Notes: generated by a model not told the origin, from the sequence alone. A stretch of 64,000 nt of DNA from Boudabousia liubingyangii (GCF_001907245.1 NZ_MQSU01000001.1:146224-210223), one strand, 5' to 3'. Counted from the first letter of the stretch, positions 44,764-54,017 are shown. A program made the numbers and translations.

Positions 44764-46527
44764 ATGCTCTTTAGACTTCTAAAGTACTATGCAAAACCCT
44801 ATAAGTGGGAAATCCTGCTAGTGGTTTTCTTGCAGATCGTACAAACAATTGCCAACCTCTGGTTGCCATCACTTAACGCCGACATTATTGATAAGGGCGT
44901 TGTCACCGGTGATACCGGAAAGATCATGTACTACGGCTGGATCATGCTGGGGATGACCGGCATTCAGCTACTGGCCAGCCTAATGGCCCTGTACTTTGGG
45001 GCGCGCACCGGTACTCGCATGGGTCACGATATTCGCCGCGATACCTTCGCGACCGTGCAGAAATTCTCCCGCACGGAAATGCACGATTTCGAGGCTGCGT
45101 CCCTGATTACCCGCGCCACCAACGATATTCAGCAGATTCAGGGCCTGACCATTATGGGCCTGACCTTCATCATCATGTCCCCCATTATGGGTATTGGTGG
45201 CGTCATTATGGCTATCCGTCAGGACGCCGGACTGTCCCTACTACTAGTCGTGGTGGTCCCACTATTGGCTGTGGTCATGGGCATTTTGATGTACAAACTC
45301 CAGCCCCTGTTCAAGCTGTCCCAGAAGCGTACGGACGCCATCAACGCGGTCCTGCGTGAGCAGCTGACCGGTGCCCGCGTAATCCGCGCCTTTGTCCGTC
45401 AAGAAGCCGAAAGTGAACGCTTCAATACGGCCAACCAGAACCTGCGCGATACCAACCTTGGTATCGGTAAGGTCTTCTCCATTATGAACCCGGCCGTGAA
45501 CCTTATTATTGGCCTGGCGTCCTCGGCCGTGATCTGGTTCGGCGCGATCCGGATTGACTCGGGGAATATGGAAGTGGGCGCGATGGTCGCCTTCTTGAAC
45601 TACCTGATGCAGATCTTCTTCGCGGTCATGGTCTTGTCCTTCATGTTCATGATGATCCCGCGCGCGGCTGTGTGTGCGGACCGTTGCGGTGAGGTCCTGA
45701 AGACCAAGCCCGTGATTTCCTCTGACGAGGGCGCAATTAAGCTACCCGCCCCGCAGGCGGATTCCACCCCCACAACCTTCGCGTTCGAGGACGTGTCCGT
45801 CCAGTACCCGGGTGCGGAAGTTCCCGTGATCGCCGGGATTTCGGCGGTCCTGAAGCCGGGGACGACCACCGCGGTGATCGGTTCGACCGGTTCGGGTAAG
45901 TCCACGTTGGCGGCCCTGCTACCTCGCCTAATCGATCCGTCTGAGGGCCGGATTAGCGTGAATGATAAGGACCTGCGTGAGTACGACCTGCCCACGCTGC
46001 GTCAGCATATTGCTTACGTCCCGCAGACCGCGTACCTGTTCTCTGGGACGATCGCTTCTTCGGTCGCCTCCCTACCGGAGGATCAGATTACTGATCAGGT
46101 GAAGGAGCGGGTGCGTTTCGCGCTCGAGGCCGCGCAGGCTTGGGAGTTTGTCTCTCGCCTAGATGACGGCATGGATGCGCACGTGGATACGGGCGGTAAG
46201 AACTTCTCTGGCGGTCAGCGTCAGCGCCTGACCATTGCGCGGGCCCTGTACCGTCACGCGGACCTGTACATTTTTGATGATTCTTTCTCTGCCCTGGACT
46301 ATGCGACGGAGGCTCGCCTACGTGCGGCCCTGCCCGAGGCGATTGGGGACGCGGCCGTGTTTATGGTCGCCCAGCGCGTATCCACCATTGAGCTGGCGGA
46401 CCAGATCATGGTCATTGATGCCGGTCGCCTGGTGGGCTTGGGTAAGCATCAGGAACTACTAGAGACCTGTGAGACGTATAAGGAAATCGTTGATTCCCAG
46501 ATCGATGCAGAGGAGGCCGCCAAATGA
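44764..46527 (+). CDS. ABC exporter half-transporter, degenerate catalytic site
   Basis: A 587-aa protein with six N-terminal membrane helices and a C-terminal ATPase domain. Walker A is GSTGSGKS (about 374-381) and the signature FSGGQRQ is standard, but Walker B reads YIFDDSFS with Asp506 where the catalytic Glu is expected. In heterodimeric exporters such as TM287/288 and LmrCD one partner has this substitution. It is coupled to the next gene by ATGA. The likely cargo class is drugs, lipids or peptides. Confidence 0.93.
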   Translation: MLFRLLKYYAKPYKWEILLVVFLQIVQTIANLWLPSLNADIIDKGVVTGDTGKIMYYGWIMLGMTGIQLLASLMALYFGARTGTRMGHDIRRDTFATVQKFSRTEMHDFEAASLITRATNDIQQIQGLTIMGLTFIIMSPIMGIGGVIMAIRQDAGLSLLLVVVVPLLAVVMGILMYKLQPLFKLSQKRTDAINAVLREQLTGARVIRAFVRQEAESERFNTANQNLRDTNLGIGKVFSIMNPAVNLIIGLASSAVIWFGAIRIDSGNMEVGAMVAFLNYLMQIFFAVMVLSFMFMMIPRAAVCADRCGEVLKTKPVISSDEGAIKLPAPQADSTPTTFAFEDVSVQYPGAEVPVIAGISAVLKPGTTTAVIGSTGSGKSTLAALLPRLIDPSEGRISVNDKDLREYDLPTLRQHIAYVPQTAYLFSGTIASSVASLPEDQITDQVKERVRFALEAAQAWEFVSRLDDGMDAHVDTGGKNFSGGQRQRLTIARALYRHADLYIFDDSFSALDYATEARLRAALPEAIGDAAVFMVAQRVSTIELADQIMVIDAGRLVGLGKHQELLETCETYKEIVDSQIDAEEAAK

Positions 46528-48488
46528 GTCATCATGGTCGGGGCGCTGACCCCACACGTAAGACCAAAGACTTCAAGGGCACGATGCTGCGCCTGATCCT
46601 TTGGTTGAAACCGGAACGACTACGTCTAAACCTGATCCTGCTATTTACCGCCCTGGCGGTGGCCGGATCTGTGGCTGCCCCGAAGATCCTGGGTAATGCT
46701 ACGAATATTGTCTTTGAGGGGATCTTTAACTCGAAGATGCCCGCCGGGGTCACTAAAGCCCAGCTGATTGCGGGCCTGAAGGCTCAGGGTAAGGGCGATA
46801 TTGCCTCCATGGTGGAAGCCATGAACCTGAACCCGGGGGCGGGCACGGACTGGAATGCCCTAGCCAAGACCCTGGGTTTGGTTGTGGCGATCTATGTAGC
46901 GTCCTCGGTAATTTCCTTTATTGCCGGCCTGATGATGCGTATCGTGGTGCAGAATACCGGTTACCGTATGCGCCGCCAGGTGCAGGATAAGATCGACCGG
47001 GTGACCCTGGCGTACCTGGATGGGTCTTCGCGTGGTGACCTGCTTTCGCGCGTTACCAACGATATTGACAATATTACGCAGACGCTGATGCAGACCATGA
47101 CGCAGCTGCTGACCAGCATTTTGACGCTGTTTGGCATGCTGGGCATGATGTTCTGGATCTCTTGGCAGTTGGCGCTACTGACCCTGATTATCATCCCCTT
47201 CGCGATGATCATTGGTGGGTTCGTGGTGAAGAAGGCCAAACCGCACTTCTCTGCCCAATGGAAGGCCACCGGCCAGGTTTCGGGCGTGGTTGAAGAGGCC
47301 TTCACCGGCCAGGAAGTGACCACCCTGTACGGGCTGCAGGAGCAGTTCGCACAGAACTTTGAGGCCGCGAACTCGCAGGTTCAGCAGTCCACCTTTAAGG
47401 CGCAGTTCTTCTCTTCTGCGATGATGCCGCTAATGGTGCTGCTGTCGAACCTCGCGTACGTGATGATCGCGGTGGCCGGCGGCTATAAGGTTGCCTCGGG
47501 CACCATGACCCTGGGTGACGTGCAGGCCTTCATTCAGTACTCGCGTCAGTTCACTCAGCCGCTTTCGACCCTGGCGTCGATGGCTTCGATGCTACAGTCT
47601 GGCGCGGCCAGTGCGGAGCGTGTCTTTGAGTTCCTGGATGCCGAAGAGCTCAGCGATGATGTGCGTACGGAGCAAGACCGTGCAGCCGGGGCTCCGCATG
47701 AGGATCCCGCCCAGGACGGTAAGGACCTGGCGGTTTCCTTCCGCGACGTGGACTTCAGCTACGTGCCCGGCAAGCCGATCATTACCGACTTGACCCTGGA
47801 GGTTCCGCGCGGTCACACGGTCGCGATCGTGGGCCCGACGGGTGCCGGTAAGACCACCCTGGTGAACCTGCTGATGCGTTTCTATGAGATTGACTCGGGC
47901 GCGATCTATGTGGACGGGATTAATACGCTGGATTTGAAGCGTGATGACCTGCGTTCCCGCATTGGCATGGTGCTGCAGGATACTTGGCTGTTCACCGGTT
48001 CCATTATGGAAAACCTGGCCTTTGGTAAGGTCGGGGCCACGGAAGAAGAGGTCATTGCCGCAGCGAAGGCCACCAATGTGGACCGCATTATCCGCTCCCT
48101 GCCCGATGGCTACCAGACACACTTGGATGAGTCCGGTGGCGGTATTTCGAATGGTGAGCGTCAGCTTCTGACCATTGCTCGTGCCTTCCTGGCCGACCCG
48201 CAGATTCTGATACTGGATGAGGCAACCAGCTCCGTCGATACTCGTACCGAAGTGCTGGTGCAGCATGCCATGAACAAACTGCGTTCGGGTCGTACCAGTT
48301 TCGTCATTGCCCACCGCCTGTCCACGATTCGCGATGCGGACCTGATCGTGGTGATGGAGAACGGTAACGTCGTGGAGCAGGGTACCCACCGGGAGCTGCT
48401 GGCCGCCAATGGCGCTTACCGTCGCCTGCATGATGCGCAGCTGAATGCCGGGACGGAAGCCGATACGGGTGAGGCCCTAATGGACTAG
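46524..48488 (+). CDS. ABC exporter half-transporter, canonical catalytic site
   Basis: The 654-aa partner. Walker A is GPTGAGKTT (437-445) and Walker B ILILDEATSS with Glu566 is complete, while the signature motif ISNGERQ deviates from LSGGQ. This is complementary to the first subunit, so each pair of sites yields one standard and one degenerate ATP site. About 70 N-terminal residues precede the first clear helix, and an extracytoplasmic loop of about 65 residues lies between helices 1 and 2 (about 60-125). ATG overlaps the previous TGA. Confidence 0.93.
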   Translation: MSHHGRGADPTRKTKDFKGTMLRLILWLKPERLRLNLILLFTALAVAGSVAAPKILGNATNIVFEGIFNSKMPAGVTKAQLIAGLKAQGKGDIASMVEAMNLNPGAGTDWNALAKTLGLVVAIYVASSVISFIAGLMMRIVVQNTGYRMRRQVQDKIDRVTLAYLDGSSRGDLLSRVTNDIDNITQTLMQTMTQLLTSILTLFGMLGMMFWISWQLALLTLIIIPFAMIIGGFVVKKAKPHFSAQWKATGQVSGVVEEAFTGQEVTTLYGLQEQFAQNFEAANSQVQQSTFKAQFFSSAMMPLMVLLSNLAYVMIAVAGGYKVASGTMTLGDVQAFIQYSRQFTQPLSTLASMASMLQSGAASAERVFEFLDAEELSDDVRTEQDRAAGAPHEDPAQDGKDLAVSFRDVDFSYVPGKPIITDLTLEVPRGHTVAIVGPTGAGKTTLVNLLMRFYEIDSGAIYVDGINTLDLKRDDLRSRIGMVLQDTWLFTGSIMENLAFGKVGATEEEVIAAAKATNVDRIIRSLPDGYQTHLDESGGGISNGERQLLTIARAFLADPQILILDEATSSVDTRTEVLVQHAMNKLRSGRTSFVIAHRLSTIRDADLIVVMENGNVVEQGTHRELLAANGAYRRLHDAQLNAGTEADTGEALMD

Positions 48489-48533
48489 GGGCTCCCCCCA
48501 TTACCTAGACCGGTTTAAGCCCGGCTAAGCGTG

Positions 48534-48572
48534 ACCGCGTCCTTTTGCCTTTTGGCGAGGGCGCGGTTTTGC
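48534..48572 (+). terminator. Terminator-like hairpin after the ABC exporter pair
   Basis: ACCGCGTCC pairs with GGGCGCGGT (one wobble) around a 15-nt loop, followed by TTTTGCTTT. It lies 45 nt past the second ABC gene. Confidence 0.7.
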
Positions 48573-48620
48573 TTTCCCCAAAGCCGCCCATACGGGTGAG
48601 GCCCCAAAGCAGTCTCTATT

Positions 48621-48711
48621 CCTCCCGGGTGTGTGTGGGCGCTGCCGCCCTTGCGGGACAAGCCCGCAAATGCCCGACCGCACCCTCAGCACCCACCCAC
48701 ACTCCGGGAGG
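48621..48711 (+). ncRNA. Candidate structured RNA or leader element
   Basis: Arms 48621-48644 and 48687-48711 pair over about 22 bp with two mismatches and one bulge; the base is a perfect CCTCCCGG / CCGGGAGG. Inside is a second perfect hairpin, TTGCGGG-ACAAG-CCCGCAA (48651-48669). It lies 100 nt before an unrecognised gene. No match to SRP RNA, tmRNA or RNase P hallmarks is visible. It might be a leader, a small RNA or a DNA-level inverted repeat; strand is assumed from the downstream gene. Confidence 0.4.
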
Positions 48712-48810
48712 TAAGGTTTTGAGGTGGGATGGGGCCAGAAAATTACTGTCAGGTAGGCAGATACAGGCTCATATTTGACGACCTTGGGACCTACTGCTTT
48801 ACTTGGAGAC

Positions 48811-50502
48811 ATGGATTACACTTTGGCAGATTTTTTGGTTGGCATGCCCGCTTGGCAGTGGCTGGTTGGCTCCGATGAGCAGCTGGCGCAGTTCGAGGCA
48901 GAACTAGCGGATCCGGGTTTGGATAAGGAGTCCCGGAAGGCCCTGCAGCAGCAGGTGGATGCGCTGCGTCCGTTTGCGTCCCGCTGGGAGGGCATTACGA
49001 ACCCGTTTAAGGAGCCGTACTTGGCGGGCCAGGTGGCGATCACTCTAGCTGCTACTGATGACGAGGGCGTCCCGGCAGGCGCTTTTAAGTCGGTAACTTT
49101 GGACGGGTGGGCGACTTTTGAGGCGCTGCCGCCCGCTGATGATGTGCTGGTTTCTGGCCTGCCGGATTTGCCGTCTTTCCAGGTGGATTTTGCGCCTGAG
49201 GTGCGTGAGCGATGGCAGGCGGAGTTGGGTCTGTCGGGTCCGTTTACCACGCGTTGTTTTACGCCTTGGGACCCGGAGGTGAAGGGCCGCCAGCAGCTAT
49301 TGTTTGTGGTTTTTGATGGGGATGGTCAACCCTGTTGGCACTTGAGTACGCCCTTAAATGCGCTCTATCCCCCGGTTGATTTTGAGGGCCAGTCCGGTAC
49401 CCAGCCGGATACAGAAAGCCAGTTGGAGGCGCAGGGCCCGGAGGTCATTCGTGCCCATGAGCCGCAGGTGTGGTTGCAGAATCCGCTGGCCAGCTACACC
49501 GGTAGCAGCCTGTTTGTTGACGCCTCTGGCGTGCAGGTGGAGGCCCCGGGTGCGCTTTCGACTGAGCCTTGGTTGGGGCAGGTGGATTGGCCGGCAGCCC
49601 GGCCGGGCTCGGACGCCGCGGGCGCAGCATTGCAGCTGAAGCATCCGTTGACCTGTGGGGTGCCGGAGCGGTTCACCCTGATTTTCGCCACCGCCCTTTT
49701 GGCCACACTGCGCCTGTTTGAAGCTGAAGGTGGCAGCTTGAGCAAGCTGGCGAAGGCTTTTGAGACTCGTCCCCCGAAGGCTTATGTGAAGGCCCAGAAG
49801 TTGCCAGAGGATAAGCAGTGGAAGTGGGCGCAGAAGCTGCCCTTCCATAAGGAGTTTAAGGCCGCCTTGAAGGCCCGCCGCGCTGCCACTCCCCTAGCTT
49901 TGGATGCCTTGGGTCCGGTCGTGGAGGGGGATCCGCAGCGCGTGACCGAGTTGCGTTTTGCTCGCACTAGTCGCCTGTCGGAGACGGTTTTGTCTTCGGA
50001 CCTGGGTGATTTCATGGTGGTCTCTAGCCGCTTTAGCGCTTCGGCCCGTTTTGATTGCGACCCGCTGTTAATTAGCCGGGAGCGCTTCGGGGCTGAATCC
50101 GAGCTTCCCTCCCCTGCACCCGGTTTTGGACCCTTGGCGGGTAGTCGCCCGCACCTGTATGGGGGTGTGCCCACAGAGGCGGAGGCTGATACTTACGGTC
50201 AGCAGCATTCCGCTTGGTGTTTGGGCTTTGGTGAGCAGGGCGCCAGCGAGTTTTGGTCTTTTGAGCCGGAACTGCAGCAGCTTAGGTATTTCGATAAGCA
50301 CCACTTGTCGGCTTGTGATTTCCAGGTGACCGACCGCGGGATTCAGATGGTCGTGTCTGGTCCGGGCGGGGTTCGGACCGTGCGCGCCGAGTACTTCTCT
50401 GAGGGTGACTATGGGGTGCTACGTTTTGACTCCGCCCTGTTTGCCACCCAGTTGCTCCCCGTGCTGGCGGGTATCGCCTGGTGGGAAGCAGCCCTACTCT
50501 AG
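48811..50502 (+). CDS. Hypothetical protein, 563 residues
   Basis: I do not recognise the family. The ATG at 48811 with GGAG four bases before it is preferred over a TTG at 48775. There is no signal peptide and no clear membrane helix, so the product is probably cytosolic. It is rich in Trp, Pro and acidic residues. Around residues 18-60 a Glu/Gln/Leu-rich stretch may be helical; the middle (about 310-390) has a Lys-rich patch (KAYVKAQKLPEDKQWKWAQK), and the C-terminal third is beta-rich by pattern. It is monocistronic, between the ABC exporter and the glycosylation genes. Confidence 0.8.
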   Translation: MDYTLADFLVGMPAWQWLVGSDEQLAQFEAELADPGLDKESRKALQQQVDALRPFASRWEGITNPFKEPYLAGQVAITLAATDDEGVPAGAFKSVTLDGWATFEALPPADDVLVSGLPDLPSFQVDFAPEVRERWQAELGLSGPFTTRCFTPWDPEVKGRQQLLFVVFDGDGQPCWHLSTPLNALYPPVDFEGQSGTQPDTESQLEAQGPEVIRAHEPQVWLQNPLASYTGSSLFVDASGVQVEAPGALSTEPWLGQVDWPAARPGSDAAGAALQLKHPLTCGVPERFTLIFATALLATLRLFEAEGGSLSKLAKAFETRPPKAYVKAQKLPEDKQWKWAQKLPFHKEFKAALKARRAATPLALDALGPVVEGDPQRVTELRFARTSRLSETVLSSDLGDFMVVSSRFSASARFDCDPLLISRERFGAESELPSPAPGFGPLAGSRPHLYGGVPTEAEADTYGQQHSAWCLGFGEQGASEFWSFEPELQQLRYFDKHHLSACDFQVTDRGIQMVVSGPGGVRTVRAEYFSEGDYGVLRFDSALFATQLLPVLAGIAWWEAALL

Positions 50503-50821
50503 GCGTCGCCCTTTCAAGGTGCCACCAGTTCGCTTTGTCAGCGTCAATTTAGCTTCTTGCGGGCGTTCGAGCCTACAACATTTTGGATTGTGCACCGGCC
50601 ATCGAATCGCATTACCGGAGCACTTTCCGCTAGCAGGAAGGCCCTATCTAGAGTGTTATTTGCTTGTTGTAAAAGCAGGATTGCTCTGATTTTTACCCTG
50701 AAACTAGACTATAGTTAGGCTGTTATCTTATAACTGGTTCTTTCCATTTCGAGATCATCCTATCGGTACATCGATACTTAAGAAACCGCATACAGAAGAA
50801 AACATAGTCATAGGATTTTTA
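50503..50821 (+). other. A+T-rich gap before the glycosylation cassette
   Basis: No gene, tRNA or strong hairpin is seen in these 319 bases. A TATAGT (near 50710) and further TTATAAC (near 50730) could be promoter elements for gtrA, without a clear -35. Base composition turns distinctly A+T-rich from about 50,690 on, marking the start of the foreign-looking cassette. Confidence 0.4.
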
Positions 50822-51244
50822 ATGAAGCTTAGTAAGCGCACTTTTGAACAGCTAGTCCGCTTTGGCCTAGTGGGTTTAGCGAATACTGCCTTTTACTATC
50901 TCACGTATCTACTGTTCCTCGAGCTAATCATTGTGCTAGGCGGCGAACTAAGCGATTGGCTCTTTGCTCATATTGCTGCTTGGTGTTTAGCTATTGTTTT
51001 TTCATTTTTCATGAATTGTCGTTTCACTTTTAAAGTAAAACCAACGTGGAAACGCTTTATGCTATTTCCTTCGACCACGTTATTGAACTTTTTCATCACA
51101 ACTTTTGGTAGTTACGCGTTGATCTACTATTCCATTGTCAATGCGCGATTGGCAACCTTGATAGCTTCGGTAATCGCTATACCATTCACTTTTGTTCTAA
51201 CAAAACTTGTTCTATCACCTAAGGAACCTCCAAAGGCTCAGTAA
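50822..51244 (+). CDS. gtrA: GtrA family membrane protein
   Basis: A 140-aa polytopic protein with four membrane helices. RFGLVGLANTAFYYLTY at the start, the SFFMNCRFTF segment in the middle and a terminal KLVLSP are typical of GtrA/GtcA, thought to flip or help translocate polyprenyl-phosphate sugars made by GtrB. The gene is A+T-richer than those before it, and the next gene begins one base after its stop. Confidence 0.9.
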   Translation: MKLSKRTFEQLVRFGLVGLANTAFYYLTYLLFLELIIVLGGELSDWLFAHIAAWCLAIVFSFFMNCRFTFKVKPTWKRFMLFPSTTLLNFFITTFGSYALIYYSIVNARLATLIASVIAIPFTFVLTKLVLSPKEPPKAQ

Positions 51245-51245
51245 T

Positions 51246-52805
51246 ATGAATCCCCAAAATTTTCGGAACCAATCTGTACCTTTCAAACTTACAAAGCTAG
51301 CGCCCTTTATAGTTGGGTTATCTGCTTTCTTCTTCATTCGTCTGCTTTGGAACTATTCGCTAGGCAACGGAGATGAAATCTATTTTTCGACTGGCCATTC
51401 TACTTTCAAAATCCATGAAGGAACGAGACAGCAATGGTGGGATTTCTTCAAGATGCTTTGGGTTTCACATACGGGGAGGACTGCAGATTGGCTTTCCGGT
51501 GCGGTCTTCTATTGGGGCGCTAACGTTGGGAAATGGCTAGTAAGTGCAATTACCGTACTATGTGCAGCATTAATTGCTAAATCAACTCTTAAGCTTTCAG
51601 GAGCTATTACTGGGCACAATGCTTGGCTGATCGAAATCACTTGGATTCTGTCGGTACTGTTCTTATTTCCATTCGCGACTCTGAGTTCATCCTCAAATCT
51701 ACTTCTTTATAGCGCTGCAATATGTAACTACCTAGTCCCTGCGGCCCTCTTAATTTGGTCCCTGCAATTCTTTTTTATAAGAAATGGAGGATCTGTAACG
51801 CACTCCCTAGCAGCAGGCTCTACTTTAGGGATAGTTGCCACGATGCATGAACAAGCTGCTGCGATCGTATTGGTCTGGGTTGCTATTATGGGCCTTTTAT
51901 ATTTAAAAGAAATTGGCTTAAAAAACTACTTGCTGTTTTCAGTTCCTGCTTTAGTGGGTTCGATAGAGATGTTCCTCGCGCCTGGACTTTGGGCAAAGCT
52001 TGGTACTTTTAATGAAGCTACGCCGGATCGTCCCCTACTACAAAAAATTTCACTTACATTCTTTAGTTGGAACTTACACTATTCTGTCTTGGTTATTGGT
52101 TTTAGTATTCTAATGGCTGCTTCAGTTTTGACAGCACGTTCCCTTTCACTTCTCCTTAGACTTTCGATAGCGACAGTAAGCCTTATTCTTTCCGTTTCAT
52201 GGCTCTACCTGTTGTCAGATATGGATTTACAGTCGTTCTTGGAAGGCAATTCATACCGCACTGTAAGTGTTATTGGTAGTTTATCGCTTCTTGCGTGGTT
52301 CATTATTTCTCTTGTTATCTGGTTAGACCACGGCTCGAAGATAGTCTTCACTATCTCAGCATTTGGAGTCTCTTTTGGCCTCGCCGCCCTACCCGGACTA
52401 GGACAAATTCGTGTTTTCAACTACCCGATGCTCTTCTTGTTAAGTTCCATTTTTCTTGTTCTTCTTGATTTTATCTACGTAAAAGGGACACAAAATACAA
52501 GAAATGCGCAAATCCAGAAGAGTCAATCGCCTTTGGAAAAATTGTTACGATTAACAGCAGCTATTTCAGTTGGATTAATGATATTCTCATCTTTCTTCAC
52601 GGCCAGGAACCTGTATGTTGCCCAGTCGGAAAACTATCCGGTTGGAGTTACTTTCCTTAAAGCGGTAAAGCAACAATGCGGACATGAAAAATGTCCTCTT
52701 AAAGACATTCCAAAGCTCCCAAATAGAACTGCTTTCCCCGGCTACGCAGACGATAATAAGACTTATGTGGAAGATATCCTTGCCTGGATAGAAGGAAGTT
52801 ATTAA
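51246..52805 (+). CDS. Large polytopic membrane protein, possible glycosyltransferase of a Gtr-like cassette
   Basis: A 519-aa protein with about 11-12 hydrophobic helices and a hydrophilic C-terminal tail (from about 460) containing two Cys (QQCGHEKCP). The first loop after helix 1 carries NGDEIYF and GTRQQWWDFF, polar and acidic residues of the kind used by GT-C glycosyltransferases. It resembles the DUF6056 / GtrII-like class, but I am not certain of the family. ATG at 51246 follows the gtrA stop by one base; the earlier frame start at 51207 lies in gtrA. With GtrA and GtrB it gives the three parts of a glycosylation system. Confidence 0.75.
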   Translation: MNPQNFRNQSVPFKLTKLAPFIVGLSAFFFIRLLWNYSLGNGDEIYFSTGHSTFKIHEGTRQQWWDFFKMLWVSHTGRTADWLSGAVFYWGANVGKWLVSAITVLCAALIAKSTLKLSGAITGHNAWLIEITWILSVLFLFPFATLSSSSNLLLYSAAICNYLVPAALLIWSLQFFFIRNGGSVTHSLAAGSTLGIVATMHEQAAAIVLVWVAIMGLLYLKEIGLKNYLLFSVPALVGSIEMFLAPGLWAKLGTFNEATPDRPLLQKISLTFFSWNLHYSVLVIGFSILMAASVLTARSLSLLLRLSIATVSLILSVSWLYLLSDMDLQSFLEGNSYRTVSVIGSLSLLAWFIISLVIWLDHGSKIVFTISAFGVSFGLAALPGLGQIRVFNYPMLFLLSSIFLVLLDFIYVKGTQNTRNAQIQKSQSPLEKLLRLTAAISVGLMIFSSFFTARNLYVAQSENYPVGVTFLKAVKQQCGHEKCPLKDIPKLPNRTAFPGYADDNKTYVEDILAWIEGSY

Positions 52806-52806
52806 T

Positions 52807-53763
52807 TCATTTCCATGTCGTCTTTTCAGGGAAGTAACGGGGGCGCCGTTTCACTTCATCATAGATCTTGCCGATATATTCACCTAACACTCCTATTGAA
52901 AGCATGACTAAGCCACCAATAATCCAGATTGATACGGAGAGTGACGCCCAACCTTCAACAGTAACGCCGCGGAAGAACTGCACTAGTGTGTAGATCAATA
53001 GGGCAATGCCAATAATGAAGACGCTAAACCCTAGCCGAGTGATCATCTTTAGCGGTTTGGTAGAAAATGACGTGATTCCCTGCCAGGCAAAAGCCAACAT
53101 CTTTTTAAGCGGATACTTAGATTCTCCGGCTTCTCGTTTTGAACGATCATATGTTGCTATCGCAGTTTTGAATCCAAGGTCAACCGCTAGACCTCGTAAG
53201 AATAGGTTTCTTTCTTCATATTCGGATAGCGCTTCCATAGCACGCTTGGACATCAATCGACAATCCGCATGATTGGGAATTGTATCTGCCCCCAAATGCT
53301 GCATTACCGAGTAGAACCCCTTTGCCGTATTCCGTTTAAAGAAGGTATCGGTCGAACGGGCTTCACGTACTCCGAAAATTATTTCTGCCCCAGCCTGCGC
53401 TTCCTCGAGCATTTTGTCCAAAACATTAACATCGTCTTGTAGGTCTGCATCAATACTAAATGAATAATCACAATAGTCTTTGGCCTCAATCAAACCGGCA
53501 TATAACGCGTTTTGATGCCCTCTATTATGCGCTAATTTCAATCCCTTAAAACGGGGATCACTCTCGCACAATTCTTCGATAATTCTCCATGTATTGTCTG
53601 AAGATCCATCGTCTACTAGTAACACTGAGCTAAATTCGCTAATGACTCTCTGCTCTTGAAGGGAATTGATTTTTTCAATCATTCTTGGAGCGGTAATACG
53701 CAGGACTTCTTCCTCGTTATAACAGGGACTAACGATCCAAACAGTAGGACAGATAGACGACAT
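52807..53763 (-). CDS. GtrB-like family 2 glycosyltransferase
   Basis: A 318-aa polyprenyl-phosphate sugar transferase. The GT2 fold shows SPCYNEEEVL (12-21), DDGS (51-54), the DXD-type IDADLQDD (104-111) and a following RSTDTFFKR. Two C-terminal membrane helices (about 233-256 and 269-290) anchor it. It would load a sugar from a nucleotide donor onto polyprenyl phosphate. It converges on the polytopic gene with one base between stops, so the set is split over two strands. A+T-rich codon choice matches its two partners. Confidence 0.92.
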   Translation of the reverse strand: MSSICPTVWIVSPCYNEEEVLRITAPRMIEKINSLQEQRVISEFSSVLLVDDGSSDNTWRIIEELCESDPRFKGLKLAHNRGHQNALYAGLIEAKDYCDYSFSIDADLQDDVNVLDKMLEEAQAGAEIIFGVREARSTDTFFKRNTAKGFYSVMQHLGADTIPNHADCRLMSKRAMEALSEYEERNLFLRGLAVDLGFKTAIATYDRSKREAGESKYPLKKMLAFAWQGITSFSTKPLKMITRLGFSVFIIGIALLIYTLVQFFRGVTVEGWASLSVSIWIIGGLVMLSIGVLGEYIGKIYDEVKRRPRYFPEKTTWK

Positions 53764-54017
53764 TTTGTTCCTTTACAATCAGCTTCTGTGTCTTATAGTA
53801 CGCGATAGTTTCCTCTGGACACGTTCTATATACGCTCTTATCAGGAATGAAGGTCGTGGCCTGCATTGCGCAACTTCTGTTTAGTATTATCTTCTATATT
53901 CATTTCGGCAAATACAACTAAACGATAAGGTCGACAGGCTAGGATAAAGGCTTTTAAGAAAGAACTTTTTACACCTCCTTACATGCCTTTGCGACTGTTG
54001 TATCTGAGGAGAATCTT

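Larger units (their letters stand above)
48489..48810 (+). other. Gap of 322 bases with terminator, direct repeat and folded element
   Basis: No gene is seen. ATACGGGTGAGGCCC, from the end of the ABC gene (48463-48477), recurs at 48590-48604, a 127-bp spaced direct repeat. Between the copies is a terminator-like hairpin; after the second is the long folded element at 48621-48711. Confidence 0.5.

Noticed and set aside
47592-48431. 279-codon minus-strand frame inside the second ABC gene
   Set aside because: Antisense of a clearly conserved ABC ATPase domain; composition is that of a shadow frame.
48621-48711. Signal recognition particle RNA or tmRNA
   Set aside because: The apical loop lacks the SRP GGAA tetraloop and opposing AGCA; tmRNA ends and tag frame are not found.
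50822-53763. Prophage remnant
   Set aside because: Gtr cassettes occur on phages, but no integrase, capsid, tail or lysis gene and no tRNA attachment site is seen nearby.
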